Source of the DNA: Atherinomorus stipes | Lineage: Eukaryota; Chordata; Actinopteri; Atheriniformes; Atherinidae | Direction: 5' to 3' | Length of the DNA stretch: 64,000 bases | Assembly: GCA_023101725.1 (NCBI GenBank) | Contig: JALJCO010001098.1 | Location: forward strand, 248,001-312,000 | Shown here: one piece after another, positions 24,371 to 36,231 of the stretch | Numbering within the stretch: position 1 is the stretch's first letter | Layout of the letters: each line of letters starts with the position of its first letter | Made by a program: the position numbers and the translations under genes | Notes under the pieces: model-generated | Database searches by the model: none | The model's input: the letters and a program-made list of their open reading frames with translations, nothing else | Told to the model about the DNA's origin: nothing

Positions 24371-25972
24371 TACTTTTTAAGTTAATTTTTAAAGGAAAAA
24401 CGGACCCCCTCAGTTCTCTGGTTGAAGGAGCTGCTCATGTTCTGAGCAGGTACGTGTTAAATTTGATGATGCATTGTAAACCTGATTAGTTCTGTCTGTC
24501 AGACTCTTATTTGTGTTTTTTGGGCGTGTCCACCAGACAGGCGGGCCTGCTGATGCGCTGTTTGAATGAGTGTGCAGACAAACTACCCCATGGAAGTAAT
24601 GATGTTACAAACTTTATTCTTACATTTGCATTGATGAGGAAACTCTGCAGGAGCTGCAGTCAACTAACATTTAACCAGCGGGGCCATCAGTTGGTTTATG
24701 GTACATTTAAATGGATGCATGGCTCTCCATACTGATGCAATTACATTATTAAAGTTGAAATCAGGTGCTGAGTCACATCGGATCATCTTTACTCCCAGAA
24801 GACGTGCTATTTATACCTGGATGGAAAATTATTTCCAAGGCAGAGCTGCAGGGATTAAAAACATGTATCATCCTGACTTTTGCCTCTCTTCCGCCTTCCA
24901 TCCTCGGCTGTATGGCTCATTTGCATCGAATATCTGGATATTTGTCACAGCAAACTTGCTAGCTAGTGTGGTGTGCTTCACAGCATGCATCATGTGTGTC
25001 ACAGCAAAGCGCAAGTCATTAATTTTCCTGTTCTGTCTGAAAGCCTCCTAACATCTCTGTGAATTTAATGTTTGTGTGGAGCAAGGTTTATTAAAAAACT
25101 GGAAAATTTTTATGACACAACTCTCCGGAAATCAGTGAGAATAGATAAAGTTTTTGGTGAAGAAGGAAAGTGAAATTTAGCTAATGGCTTGAGTCCAAAA
25201 GTAAACAACAACAACAACAAAAACCTTGAATCTAGCTGAGGCCTCTGTGCCAGTGTAAAACAGCCAGTCATATTAACAGCAAGCCAGTTTCTCTAGTGGA
25301 GATAAAATCAGCTGAGAATCAGTTCTGAACCTCAAATCCCGAAGCTGTCTCCATCAAGTGACTGCTCTGAGGTTCACACTTGTTTTGTTCCCTCTTTGCC
25401 TCATTTGTCTCGTCCATCAGTGGTGTTTTTATTTTGCTTTCACAGTTACAGCAGCCTCTCCACCATCTGCCATTTCTGCTACCGAGGGAAAGCAGCTGAA
25501 AGCTACCAACTGAATCAGGAACACCGTCCTCTTCCTCTGAGCCTTAAATCAAACCTTCGCTTTTCAAAGAGCTTCTTTTTTTTTAACAGGAAAATAAAGA
25601 CCTGCAGAGGGAAAGGCTAAGAGGGGAGAAATCCAAACACAGATGGAGTCAGTCTACGGCCATGCCATCCTTTTATGCCACACACTCAACTTTCACGCAA
25701 CAGTTTCAAAGTGTTACACGGCTGAAATTATTGCTGAGGGAATGATGACGTATGATCACCAAATTTATCCTCATCCTATCATTTCCCAGCTCCCAGACCT
25801 TCATCCTTAACCATCCATCCTCTGAAGCCAAGCAGCTTAGGCAGACACGTGATCTTTCCAGGATGTTTTGGACCTGAGAACTTCCTGGAGGATCATTAGA
25901 CAGGTGTCCCACGTCCCAACCACCTTCACGCTCTCCTTTCCTGGCTGAGAAGCTGAAGTTTTACTCTGGATT
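24371..25972. other. No gene recognised
   Basis: Overlapping frames at 24511-25051 lack any known motif, and splice-like borders are not convincing. Confidence 0.45.
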
Positions 25973-26115
25973 CCTCATAGTGATGCATGATATGAAGAAT
26001 TTCAACTGATTCTGACAACCGATAATTTTCTTTTTCTTCTGGCCGATACCGATACTGATACTGATACAGATGCCGATATTAAAGCAAAAATTGTAATATT
26101 TATTCCTTGTACAGA
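25973..26115. mobile_element. hAT-like MITE scrap
   Basis: It has a left end like TAGTGATGCATGATATG and a body with (GATACT)n-like GATACCGATACTGATAC. The right terminus was not found. Confidence 0.45.
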
Positions 26116-26324
26116 ACACAATTATAAAATTATTTTGCTGCATCTGCTGCAGACCCAGTAGTTGCCAGAGACGTCATGATGTTGCACGGTGGCAGGGGGA
26201 AAAAAGAAGCAAAAAACATTCTGTGGATTTGTCACCAAACCTGTTTATATGTTGATTAATTGCTTATTGATAACCGTTTTATTCACCATTTGATATTTCA
26301 ATATTTCCTTTCCTTTTTGTTCAT

Positions 26325-26838
26325 TTCTACTGTAAAGATGTGTATTTCTGCTTTAAAGGTGTTTATTTCTACTGTAAAAGTGTTTATTTCTGCTGTAGAT
26401 ATGTTTACAGAAGAAATAAACACGTTTATTTAAAGGTGTTCATTTCTGCTGTAAACATGTTTATTTCTGCTGTTAACATGTTTATTTCTACTGTAAATAT
26501 GTTTATTTCTGCTGTAAAAATGTTTATTTCTGCTGTGAACATGTTATTTTCTGCTGTAAATGTTAATTTCTGTCATAAAGGTGTTCATTTCTGCTGTAAA
26601 TCATGTAATTTATTTCTGCATGGTGTTTATTTTTAACGTGTTTATTTCTGCTGTAAATGTGTTAATTTCTGCTGTAAAAATGCTTATTTCTGCTGTGAAG
26701 TTATTTTTGCTGTAAATGTTAATTTCTGTCATAAAGGTGTTCATTTCTGCTGTTAACATGTTTATTTCTGCAGTAAAGGTGTTTATTTCTGCTGTCAACA
26801 TGTTCATTTCTGCTGTAAACATGTTTATTTCTGCCGTG
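26325..26838. repeat. Minisatellite, unit about 20 bp (TTTATTTCTGCTGTAAACAT-like), roughly 25 diverged copies
   Basis: Units vary in the spacer after CTGTAAA (CATG, GGTG, AATG, GATG) and some are truncated. The right edge continues directly into AACATGGGAGTCTGTGGG, the expected neighbour of the unit in the dispersed repeat seen at 1322-1460. The open frames rich in Phe-Ile-Ser on plus and Thr-Ala-Glu-Ile on minus are translations of the array. Confidence 0.9.
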
Positions 26839-28412
26839 ACATTGGCCTTTTTAACATGGGAGTCTGTGGGAGCAGCCAGCCCTAGCAGATGAGGGGTGAC
26901 CTACAATTTCTAAGGACGTTCAGGTCGGCTTACTTTTCTGGCCAGAGGTTGCGGTTGGGGAAACAAACAAAACAAACACACGTGTGGTATGATGAGCGGT
27001 TCCGGGCGGGAGGAATGGCTCAGGGTCAGACGTGGAAGATCTCACTGACAGAAACATGATCAACTGAAGACCGCTGGGGTCTGTTGCAGCCCCGTGTGTT
27101 GCTCTGATGTGGTGGATGCACTTCACCAACCAGTGAGGGAGTTTCCTTCCTTGTCGTGTGCCTCCTCTTCTTCTCCTGCAGTAATTCTTGCTGTTGCAGT
27201 GACTTCGGCGATGATGAGATGACAGTATCTAAAAGCTCTGATTCATGTGAAAGCAGACCGGCTGAATGTTGCAACCCCCAGTCAAACCAAGCCCCTAATT
27301 GGACTTTACTGGTGTGGATGCATCCTCTCATGATTAGTGGCTACAGTAGTAAAATCTCCCACCATCTTCAACAGAACTAAAGAAGCTTTTCTTGATGAAA
27401 GTGAAACACAAAAAACAAAGAAAGAAAGGAAAGAAAGGATGTGAGGATAACAGATTATATGATTTTTTCTCTGGGGCACGTGGATGTCAGACTGTCTACG
27501 ATAAGCAACAGTTGCAGAGAGTCAGTGAGAGATGAAGGAGCTGCACCTGAAATTTATCAGTGCATTAAAACCTCAACCACGGACATTTAAAGACGATGCA
27601 TCGCTTCAGTCCACTCTCTGTGCATGACATTTTCCTTGCAAGCATTGCATCAGGGATGGCGTTCCAATTTATTTTCATTTTCTCCATATGGAGACTTTCA
27701 TTTCAAAGGTGATTAAAAACCCAGACAAACCACCAGAAACTTGTAACCTCATCAACAACCGATAACGTGACTTCCACGACCTTCACTTTGCTCCGACTCT
27801 TCAGCTCCTTGTTTTTCTTTCAGGTGAAAGTTTTGTTCCAGCTGAACTTTCGCAGTGAAAAACAGGTGAATAAGCCGTGACAATGTTCCAGCGGTAATGA
27901 ATGCAAGGTCGAATGCATTATAGAGGTGTTGAGATGCTAAACGGAAATATGAACAAAAGTATTGTTAAGATAGAGGGAGGAGGATTTTTCCCAAGCTGAT
28001 AAGAAAATGTCTGAGTGAGCAGGAGACTAAAACACAAGGTGTTTTGGGAGATAAGTTTTAAGCCTTTTCCGGATGGGAATGACTCAGGTTTTTAGAATGA
28101 GATCCTGGAGGAAGACTCTACTTAAGGTCAAAGAGATCAACAGAAAGATGTTTTTCAGTAATGTAGACTGGAGCTATGATGCTCATCCAATTGAAACTAA
28201 ATGATGACAGCTGAATGAGTAAAGGGTCAAAACACATTATTCAAATTAAACAGTATTAAAAATAACAGCTGTGAACATGACAATATCTGCTTAATGATGT
28301 CATTATAAAGAAATACATCTTCCTTCAATTAAATCCTTTACATGTAAGTTTGTTGGAATCAGTCAAAATAATTAAAATGGGATTTTTCCTGTTTAATGTT
28401 CAATGATTTGAA
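26839..28412. other. Remainder of a dispersed repeat to about 26940, then no gene
   Basis: ACATGGGAGTCTGTGGGAGC and CAGCCAGCCCTAGCAGATG continue the repeat that carries the minisatellite. Beyond it nothing is recognised. Confidence 0.5.
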
Positions 28413-29227
28413 CAGAGATGACGGATATTATCGGCCATATCGATATTATCGCGCGATATCAGCATTAAAATATTATATTGGAAAGCATATTTTTAGACTG
28501 GGGATGTCCGATATGAGCATTAAATTGGGATAGCGGGAAATATCAGTTGTTTTTTTCTGACCGATATTTCTACTTACAAAATATTGCGAGAATTCATTAT
28601 GGAACAAAGACATCACACGAGATTTCGTTCCATTAGCAAGAAGAAAAGTTACTGTCATTCTGGAAGAACTTCATATCCCAGCATTTCTTCTAGATCATTT
28701 TGATGTACATTACTTACTACTGACAACTACTACTGCTGATGTACATTAATATTCACTGTCCCTTTTTAAATAAAGTCAAACTCAATGTGATGACGGTGCA
28801 GCAGCTGCTGCTGCTACAGACTGACTTGCTTTGAAGCTGCTTATAATATGTCTGGTTTGAAGTTGTTGGTTAAGTTAAACTGTTGTCATAGACATTAGAA
28901 ATTAGCCAAATGTTGGCTAATACCTGCTAGTATCTGATATATGGTAGTATCTAATACCTGCTAGTATCTGATATATGGTAGTATCTAATACCTGCTAGTA
29001 TCTGATATCTGGCAGCCAGATGTCCAAAATGAACTCCTCTGGCTGAGTTGAGGATATTTTGGGATTTTTGCTCTTGATACAGAATACAGTTGTATCTCTC
29101 AAAATATGAGAGCTACAATCTCACAGTAGATCAGCATCAATTGATATTCATATTGGAAATTAAAAGTTGGGCAACATTGGTATAATGGGTATCGGTAAAA
29201 AAAAAAAGGCAATATCAAACACCCCTA
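28413..29227. mobile_element. GATATCGG-family hAT-type MITE, reverse orientation, possibly two copies telescoped
   Basis: From about 28499 (TGGGGATGTCCGATATG) to 29227 (ATATCAAACACCCCTA) the family body appears in reverse complement, including the three-copy 34-bp repeat at 28918-29012 and the block around 29015-29060. A second terminus-like stretch (AGAGATGACGGATATTATCGG) at 28414-28434 lies just outside, as if this copy entered an older relative. Confidence 0.75.
28918..29012. repeat. 34-bp tandem repeat, about 2.8 copies, same unit as at 18839-18964
   Basis: Units start TAATACCTGCTAGTATCTGA at 28918, 28952 and 28986. They are the reverse complement of the 18839-18964 unit, with ATATATGG replacing ATATCTGG in the first two copies. 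Confidence 0.9.
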
Positions 29228-29320
29228 GTTTTGAATGTATTTTATGCACTAATTAACTCAAGGTACTTTCACCTTCTGCATGAAACTATTATATGTTACA
29301 TTTCACAAAAACGTAAAATG

Positions 29321-29692
29321 ATTGGAAAAGTTTGGGCACCCCTGGAAATTTCCATTATTTTCATTTATAAATGATTTGCACTTTATATTTACTTCATTTT
29401 AATGTATTAGATAAGTGATGGATGCAGTAATATTTCAGTAGTGAAACTAGGTTTATTGGACTAATAGAAAATATGTAATATGCATCAAAACAAAATTAGA
29501 CAGGTGCAAAAATGTGGGTATCCTTGTGCGTTTGTAATTTCGAATACTGGTCTACTTAGAAATGGATAATCAGAGGACTAAATTGGCTTGGTGAGCTCAT
29601 CAAGCATTGAACTTCATTGACTGGTGCACTCAATTACGAGAAATCAAAATTGTAGACATCTTCAAGGTTGCCTAAACTTTGTCATTCCACTG
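29321..29692. mobile_element. Mariner-like relic with TTTGGGCACCCC end
   Basis: The left GGAAAAGTTTGGGCACCCC and right GGTTGCCTAAACTTTGTC are approximate inverted ends, and the body is AT-rich without coding capacity. The limits are soft. Confidence 0.5.
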
Positions 29693-29784
29693 TACATGGG
29701 GACATGTTCTTTGGGAATTCTAGAAAGTCGAGAACATCTCAGTGATTAAGCAGCCCACTAATGAAGGAAGTAAACAACCCAACG

Positions 29785-29835
29785 CGGTGGTTTTCAAACA
29801 GGGCATTGGGACACCCATGGGGTCGCCAGATTCTT
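29785..29835. repeat. Terminus scrap of the GTGGTTTTCAAAC family
   Basis: GCGGTGGTTTTCAAACAGGG followed by GGGACACCCATGGGGTCGCC; only the end of the element is recognisable. Confidence 0.45.
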
Positions 29836-30909
29836 ATAAATGATCCTGCATTTATCCATTTAGGATCTGAAAGAACCAAATCTTCTAAGAGAACCAAGTC
29901 TTTGTAAAGAGCCCAACCTCCCATCACCAGCTCAGGCTGCAGCCACATTCCAGAAAATCAGACCGGTGTCGGATTTAAAACCACATACAAAGTGTCCCCG
30001 ATCACATTTTTAAATATCAGATCCCATGTGACTTGGCTTGTTCTCACTGACATGAAAGAATCTCACCTGAGTCACTTCAGGACAAAAACATTAGATTTGT
30101 CTGCAGTCTGATCGTAGCCTAAAGTTGTTTAACAACTATACTGCAAGTTGCACTTGGTTAACAATGTTAGATATGGAATACATGTTTAATAATAAATCTG
30201 TGATAACAGTTTGGCATCATGAAAACTAGCTATGTAAAAAATGACCTCGCCATGTGGCACATTTCATACATCTCACAAACACATTTAAAGATATAAACAA
30301 ACAAGATGGGGCTGATTATTCTGTTGAAGTGGTCACGCTGTGGTCCTCTGGCTGCACCGCCTCTTTGCTACGACTGAGCGGAGTTTCACTCATGATGCAT
30401 TTTAATCTCAGATGTTCTATTATCTCCTGTGGTTATCTCTTCCAAAGGGGGTGTAATTTATCCGATTTCACCCTTGGCAGCTCATTTTCTACACATAGAA
30501 TATACACTATGGTATAATTTTCATTTCCAGTGTGAAAGCTATACTAACCGTTTACTGTGAGCTGTAACTGGGAAATAACTACTGCCCTTCATCATATATA
30601 TATATTTATTACTGAAGGTAAATTTTCTTTTCATCCTGCAGGGTGTTTTTATTTCACTGTCAAGCCTGTTACTCTTGACAAGCAAGATATGATAATACTT
30701 TACTATCCGCTTGCTTGGAAGATTGTACTGCAGTACCAAATCGGCAATCATTACATGCAAAACTGCAATCACACCAAATAAAAACAAAGACACTATAAAT
30801 ATCCATAAAAATCTGTAAAGACATCAAATCTGTTAGAATAATTGAAACCCCTTTGTACTGCAAGTGCATGCCTGTCAAAATCATTGGGGCTGAAAGACAG
30901 AATCGCAGC
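29836..30909. other. No gene recognised
   Basis: AT-rich; small (TA)n at 30594-30605. Frames here overlap on both strands without motif. Confidence 0.5.
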
Positions 30910-31609
30910 TACACTATATTGCCAAAAGTATTTGTTCACCCATCCAAATTATGGAAATCAGGTGTTCCATCACTTCCATGGCCACAGGTGTATAAATGAA
31001 GCAGCTCGGCGTGCAGACTGTTTCTACAAACACGTGAAAGAATGTGTCGCTCTCAGGAATCAGTGGATTCCAGCGTGGAACTGTGATAGGATGCCACCTG
31101 TGCAACAAATCCAGCAGTGACATTTCCTCGCTCCTAAATATTCCACAGTCAACTGTCAGCTGGATTATAAGAAAATGGAAGTGTTTGGGAACGACAGCAA
31201 CTCAGCCACGAAGTGGTCGACCATGTAAACTGATGGAGCGGGTCAGCGGATGCTGAAGCACATAGTACGAAGAGGTCACCGACTTTCTGCAGAGTCAGTC
31301 ACTACAGACCTCCAAACTTCATGTGGTCTTCAGATCAGCTCACGAACAGTGCACAGAGAGCTTCATGGAATGGGTTTCCATGGCGATCAGCTGCATCCAT
31401 CCATACATCACCAAGTGTGGGATGCAGTGGTGGAAAGCAGCCGCCGCTGGACTCTAGAGCAGTGGAGGCGTTCTCTGGAGTGATGAATCACGCTTCTCCA
31501 TCTGGAAATCTGATCAAGGAGTCTGGGTTTGGCGGTTGCCAGGACAACGGTACTAATCTGACTGGATTGTGCCAAATGTAAAGTTTGGTGGAGGGGGGAT
31601 TATGGTGTG

Positions 31610-32257
31610 TAGGGACGCACGATATAATCGGCTCCCTACCAGTATCGGCCTTAAAACTGAGTATTGGACATTGGCCACCCCACCGATATCTAACCGATAA
31701 GCCCGCTGTTTCCTAAGTCTAAAAAACCACGACAGAACTTCGTTTCATTTTCTTCAAAAACTACTTTTTTACAAACTTTAAAACTTCTAAAGACTAGAAG
31801 TGGAAGAAATATCGATACACTGAAATATCGTGATATTTTTACATGTTGGTATCATATTGACATTTTAAAATGCAGTATCGATCTATTTTACTAACGAAAT
31901 CTCGCAATCTTTCATCATTCTGTTACGAAATCTCATGAGAATTCATGAAATATTGTGAGATTTTGTAACAGAACGATGAAATCTCGCAAGATTTTGTGAG
32001 TTAAGTATATTGATACCGCGTTTTCAAATATTGATTTGATATCAGCATATGAAAATATCGCAATATTTCAGTGTATCCATATTTTTTCCCACCCCTATTT
32101 TTCAAAGTATCGGAAACGGATAGCAAAACTTCTATTTACAATGAATGCTTATTTTTTCCAACTTTAATATCGGTATCGATATCGGTTATCGGCCACATGA
32201 GTTTTAAAATATCAGCATATCGTATATCGGCCAAAATTCCAATATCGTGCATCCCTA
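31610..32257. mobile_element. hAT-type MITE nested inside the Tc1 transposase, with perfect 8-bp duplication
   Basis: Termini TAGGGACGCACGATAT and its near reverse complement (ATATCGTGCATCCCTA) enclose a non-coding interior rich in GATATCGG-like palindromes. The 8-bp sequence ATGGTGTG occurs at 31602-31609 and again at 32258-32265. Removing the element and one copy restores the transposase frame through GGGGIMVWGCF. An 8-bp duplication with TAGGGAYG termini is typical of hAT elements. Confidence 0.9.
31795..32097. mobile_element. Palindromic MITE nested inside the hAT-type MITE (third layer)
   Basis: Inverted ends share GATACACTGAAATATCG (left) with its reverse complement near 32060-32076, and the outer ends align as TAGAAGTGGAAG and TAGGGGTGGGAA. 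The same sequence occurs as a separate copy at 41687-41934, so this is a distinct family rather than part of the surrounding MITE. I find no matching 8-bp flanks, so the exact limits are uncertain. Confidence 0.65.
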
Positions 32258-32757
32258 ATGGTGTGGGGTTGTTTTTCAGGTGCTGGGCTTGGCCCCTTAG
32301 TTCCAGTGAAAGGAACTCGGAATGCTTCAGCATACCAAGACATTCTGGAAAATTCCATGCTCCCAACTTTGTGGGAACAGTTTGGAGCTGGCCCCTTCCT
32401 CTTCCAACATGACTGCACCAGTGCACAAAGCAGGTCCATAAAGACATGGATGGTGTGCACACAGTCCTGACCTCAACCTGACAGAACACCTTTGGGATGA
32501 ATTAGAGCGGAGACTGAGAGCCAGGCCTTCTCATCCAACATCAGTGAAACCTCACAAATGCGCTTCTGGAAGAATGGTCAAAGATTCCCATAAACACTCC
32601 TAAACCTTGTGGACAGCCTTCCCAGAAGAGTTGAAGCTGTTCCAGCTGCAAAGGTGGACCAACGTCATATTGAACCCTATAGATCAGGAATGTGATGTCA
32701 CTGAAGCTCATATCTGAGTCAAGGCAGGTGGGACAATACTTTTGGCAATATATTGTA

Positions 32758-35094
32758 TCTGTTAAGCAGTCTGAGAGGAGGGATGAATAAATGTTTGTAT
32801 TTATTCCTCCTATACAGAGAACATGTTGTGCTGGCAGGTAGCCCCACGAGATCAGCAACCACCGTCGCTTCATGCTTGAAGCGTGTTTTTGTTCTCTCCA
32901 CCTGTGACAGCCCCTGCAGCTTTTGTTGATTATCAAGTCAGTCAACCAACAAAAGAGAGAATATTTATAATAAATCAACACTAAATGAACTTGTTCCTTT
33001 ATGCCTTATTTTATGTGAGTAATTGGAGAAAAGCTATGAAATATCTGCTTTGCCAAGAGATCTGCGGCTTCCTGCCCCTGGAGGGACTTGATCATGTCAG
33101 CAAATTAAAACTGCATGAGATGACATAATGAATTCAGGGGGAAAAGTTTTATTATTCCTCAGAGGACCTTCTGCAAGACAGATTTCTGTGCATTAACTGT
33201 AGCTGGTGAACAAAGTGTTGTTGATGCTAATTGTGATCACTCAATCAGCTCTGCAGCAGCAGCTAATAAAGCGTTCTGGCTGCTTGAACACACACATCAC
33301 ACTGAATTTAAAGAGTTCCTAAAACAACCTCATTTCGAATAAATTCTTGTTTTCATACTTTCTGCGGTACATGATTTAGTAGTTGTTAAAGTATTTTATT
33401 CAACACTCAAACACGTGTACATCTTTAGCACTGTGTGGAGCAATTAAAAGTGGATTCTGTTTGCACCAGTTGTTTAAAGTGAGATTTTTCTTTGTGTTGC
33501 AACTGTCACTTCACAGGACCTGTGATGTTAAGTGAGACAAATTAACGCGTTGTGCTGCAGCCTTTAAACCGTGTGGTACAGAAGCAAAAACTTGTACATT
33601 GTCATCTGTCTAACTGACAAGAAAAGTACAATAATTTACTTAGATTTATGGGTTCTTAGATCAACTGAAACCCTTTTACAGCCAAAAGAACTGAAGACGG
33701 CGACATACACAGCAACCAAAGCTTGAGAAGAGAAATAAATGTTGAAAAAGATAAATCTAGTTGCAACAAAAAGCACAAGTTAATGGAAAGGTGAGGTGAG
33801 TTGATTTAGTCTTTTAAAGCCAAAAACAATGGCTGTCATCACCTGATGTGGCTGTTCTGATAAGACTCAAGCATCTGTCGTAACGTGCAAACATTTAGCA
33901 CGAAGGAGATCATTGCAATGTGGCACATCAAATTAAACTGCAGAAGCTAGGCTAAAAGCTAGCATGAACCTTTTTAAAGGGCATGACATAAAATTTCACT
34001 TTTTGGGGTTTGGGTATAAAATAGTATTTTTTGTAAGAAAGGGGGAAAAATGAAAAAAAGAAGAGAGAAAAAAAAATAGTTTAAGGTTATGTCAGCTTTG
34101 TCTCTCCTCAGAAAAAGAAGAATCAGACAGCAGGGTATCATTCTACGTAGATCTATTAATTCAGATTTAATTAATTCAGTAAATTAAATCACCAATAAGA
34201 GAGAACACTAAGTAAACAGCGCCCCCCCCCCCCCCCCCCCCCCCCCATGGTTAATGACTTCCCCCCCCCCCCCTCTTTCAGTTTATTGTTAGTGGATAGT
34301 CTAAGTAAGTAGAGATTTAAAATAAATAAAAAAAAAAAAAAAAAAAAAAAAAGAGGGAGGGGATGAAAGAAAGTTCTAATTATTTTAATATTTTTTATTT
34401 TCTAATTCTTATACAATAGCCAAACTGCAAGTTACAATGTGAACTCGAACTGGACTAGGATCTCCAGATACAGAAATATAAAAGAAAAAAATAGAGTAAT
34501 AAAAAAAAAAGGGGTCAACGAGTAAACGGATATCACGAGTCACCCCAATCATCCGAGAATCAGAGGAAGATTGAAAATTAAGAATGGATTTCAAAAAAAT
34601 CATCTGTTTTTTTCGATTATAAATTTCATTTATTCTATCATATAAAATAAACTAAATAATTTCTGTTATTCTTCTTTTAAAATGTGCAAAACACAACTAA
34701 AGTTACATCCAAATGAAATAAAAAATGTAAAATGTAAATAAACGGCATAATAGCAACCTACGTACAGCATTTCTGTCTCCCCAGCCACAAGCCCACATCA
34801 GACCCACACAACACATATCAAATGAAAGCAGACTGTAGAATCCAAACATGTGCTCCACAGTCGTCTACACCAAAGCCTTACAGAGACTGAAGCTGATAAG
34901 CAGCAACAGCAGAAACCGCTCAGCCACGAACTAGTTTAAACATTTCTTTTACCTTTGCTGTTTCTCTGTAAAAACTATTTTTACCGGTAAATCCACACTT
35001 GGTTGTTTGAAAATTATCTCTGGGGCAACACAAAAAAAACACTTTCAGTGTAGCCACAGGTCTCTAAGACCCAGAAGACGCTTTCCAATCCACC
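32758..35094. other. No gene; homopolymer cluster at 34222-34352
   Basis: No element ends or coding motif found outside the homopolymers. Confidence 0.5.
34222..34352. repeat. Two C runs and an A run
   Basis: A run of 25 C ends at 34246, a second C run lies near 34261-34273, and an A run of about 24 lies at 34329-34352. Confidence 0.95.
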
Positions 35095-35102
35095 AGTGCA
35101 GG

Positions 35103-36231
35103 CATAGACATCATATACGTAGACACCCCATTGGACGCTGCTGGCCGCTAGGCTGACGTACCTATCGGGCGGCCATCTTGGGTCAGACCACAGGTCAGAC
35201 CGCTGCTGTCAGAATAAATGGGAGGCTCCTCAGATCTCATATTAATCACAAGGCAACTCAAAAATAAAATAAAATTTCACAGTGAGCACTTAGATGATTC
35301 TACCATTTCAATAACCAAGACAAACTGGAAAAAAACTTTATTTGGATAACACTGATGTATTTAGAACCAAAACAATTTAAACTCAACTGAATAAAGTCAA
35401 ACTTTATTCCATGATTCAAACTGGATTCAGAGTTTAGGAATCACTCGTCAGCCTTTATGCAAAGTTCTGACACTGGATTTTATTTATTAACTTTTTCTTT
35501 CCTTTTCCCTTTGAAATGCCCTGACTCTTTTATATTACTCTGTATTCCGTATACAGACTTAACAATCTTTAGAATAAATGAATGATTAATTAATCAATCC
35601 TTAATTAATAAGTGAATAGTATTAATGAATATTAATAAATTAATAACTCAATGAATTAATAGTCAATGGATTAATTAACACATTATGAATTAATTAATAA
35701 ATGTGAATGAATTACTTGATCATTAACTGACTTATTGATCAATTAAATTTTATTGTTGTGTCAGGCTTATAGTGTTTCAATAACACAATAAAAGAATAAA
35801 TAAAACACACACACACGCAACATTATATATATATATATATATATATATACATACATACACACACACACACACATATGCATACCCAATGTATATAATCACA
35901 TGAGATCAGGTTTATACTCTATTTGAAGAAAAGTTGAGCTGCTTTGCAGGTTTGCTCAATTCAACAAAATGCCATAAATAAAGCTATATGGCATTTATAT
36001 AAAGCATATATATAAAGCTCCCCTGCAGCCCGTAGAAGGGTAGCATTTTCAGTCAGTCCATTTATCTGGAAATCGTCTAAAAATTCACCAGGTTAAGCAG
36101 GTCTGAACATGAGAAATACCACTTTCCTCAACGGGCGCGCATTCACTCTGATGGCAGCCTGGTCTGACCCAAGATGGCCGCTCTGTCGGCACGTCTCAAA
36201 CCCACGAATGCTGGGTCTATCCATGTCTATG
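35103..36231. mobile_element. Long-TIR element with perfect 8-bp duplication AGTGCAGG
   Basis: Ends CATAGACAT and ATGTCTATG are inverted. Both arms contain GCGGCCATCTTGGGTCAGAC or its complement about 65-80 bases in, so the terminal repeat is roughly 90 bp. AGTGCAGG is present at 35095-35102 and 36232-36239. The interior is AT-rich and carries a (TA)n/(CA)n microsatellite at 35804-35875. No transposase frame was found. The 8-bp duplication suggests the hAT superfamily. Confidence 0.9.

Larger units (their letters stand above)
31044..32540 (+). pseudogene. Tc1-like transposase, inactivated (frameshifts, stops, insertion)
   Basis: Transposases of this family cut and paste the element at TA sites through a DDE-type nuclease domain. 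The relic reads in pieces. A helix-turn-helix N-terminus runs at 31044-31256 (SSLLNIPQSTVSWIIRKW, then QPRSGRPCKL). A second DNA-binding segment runs at 31250-31483 (GHRLSAESV, then SSRTVHRELHGMGFHG). The first catalytic Asp is in LWSDESRFSIW near 31470-31500. After the inserted MITE the frame resumes as MVWGCFSGAGLGPLV near 32258-32300. The second Asp is in FQHDCTSAQSRS near 32400-32435, and the Glu is in LTEHLWDELER near 32480-32515. All three catalytic positions are thus still visible, but several frameshifts, an in-frame stop and the 648-bp insertion mean it cannot make a working enzyme. Piece boundaries are approximate. Confidence 0.9.
30912..32755 (+). mobile_element. Tc1/mariner-type DNA transposon, degenerate, split by a nested MITE
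   Basis: The element is bounded by near-identical inverted termini (CACTATATTGCCAAAAGTAT at the left, its reverse complement with one difference at the right) and by TA on both sides (30910-30911 and 32756-32757), the Tc1 target duplication. The interior encodes a broken Tc1 transposase on the plus strand. Without the insertion at 31610-32257 the element would be about 1.2 kb, a usual size for a fish Tc1-like element with short termini. Confidence 0.92.

Noticed and set aside
26325..26838. Regularly repeated ~20-bp units resembling a CRISPR array
   Set aside because: Units are directly abutting with no unique spacers, the context is vertebrate, and the unit derives from a dispersed repeat.
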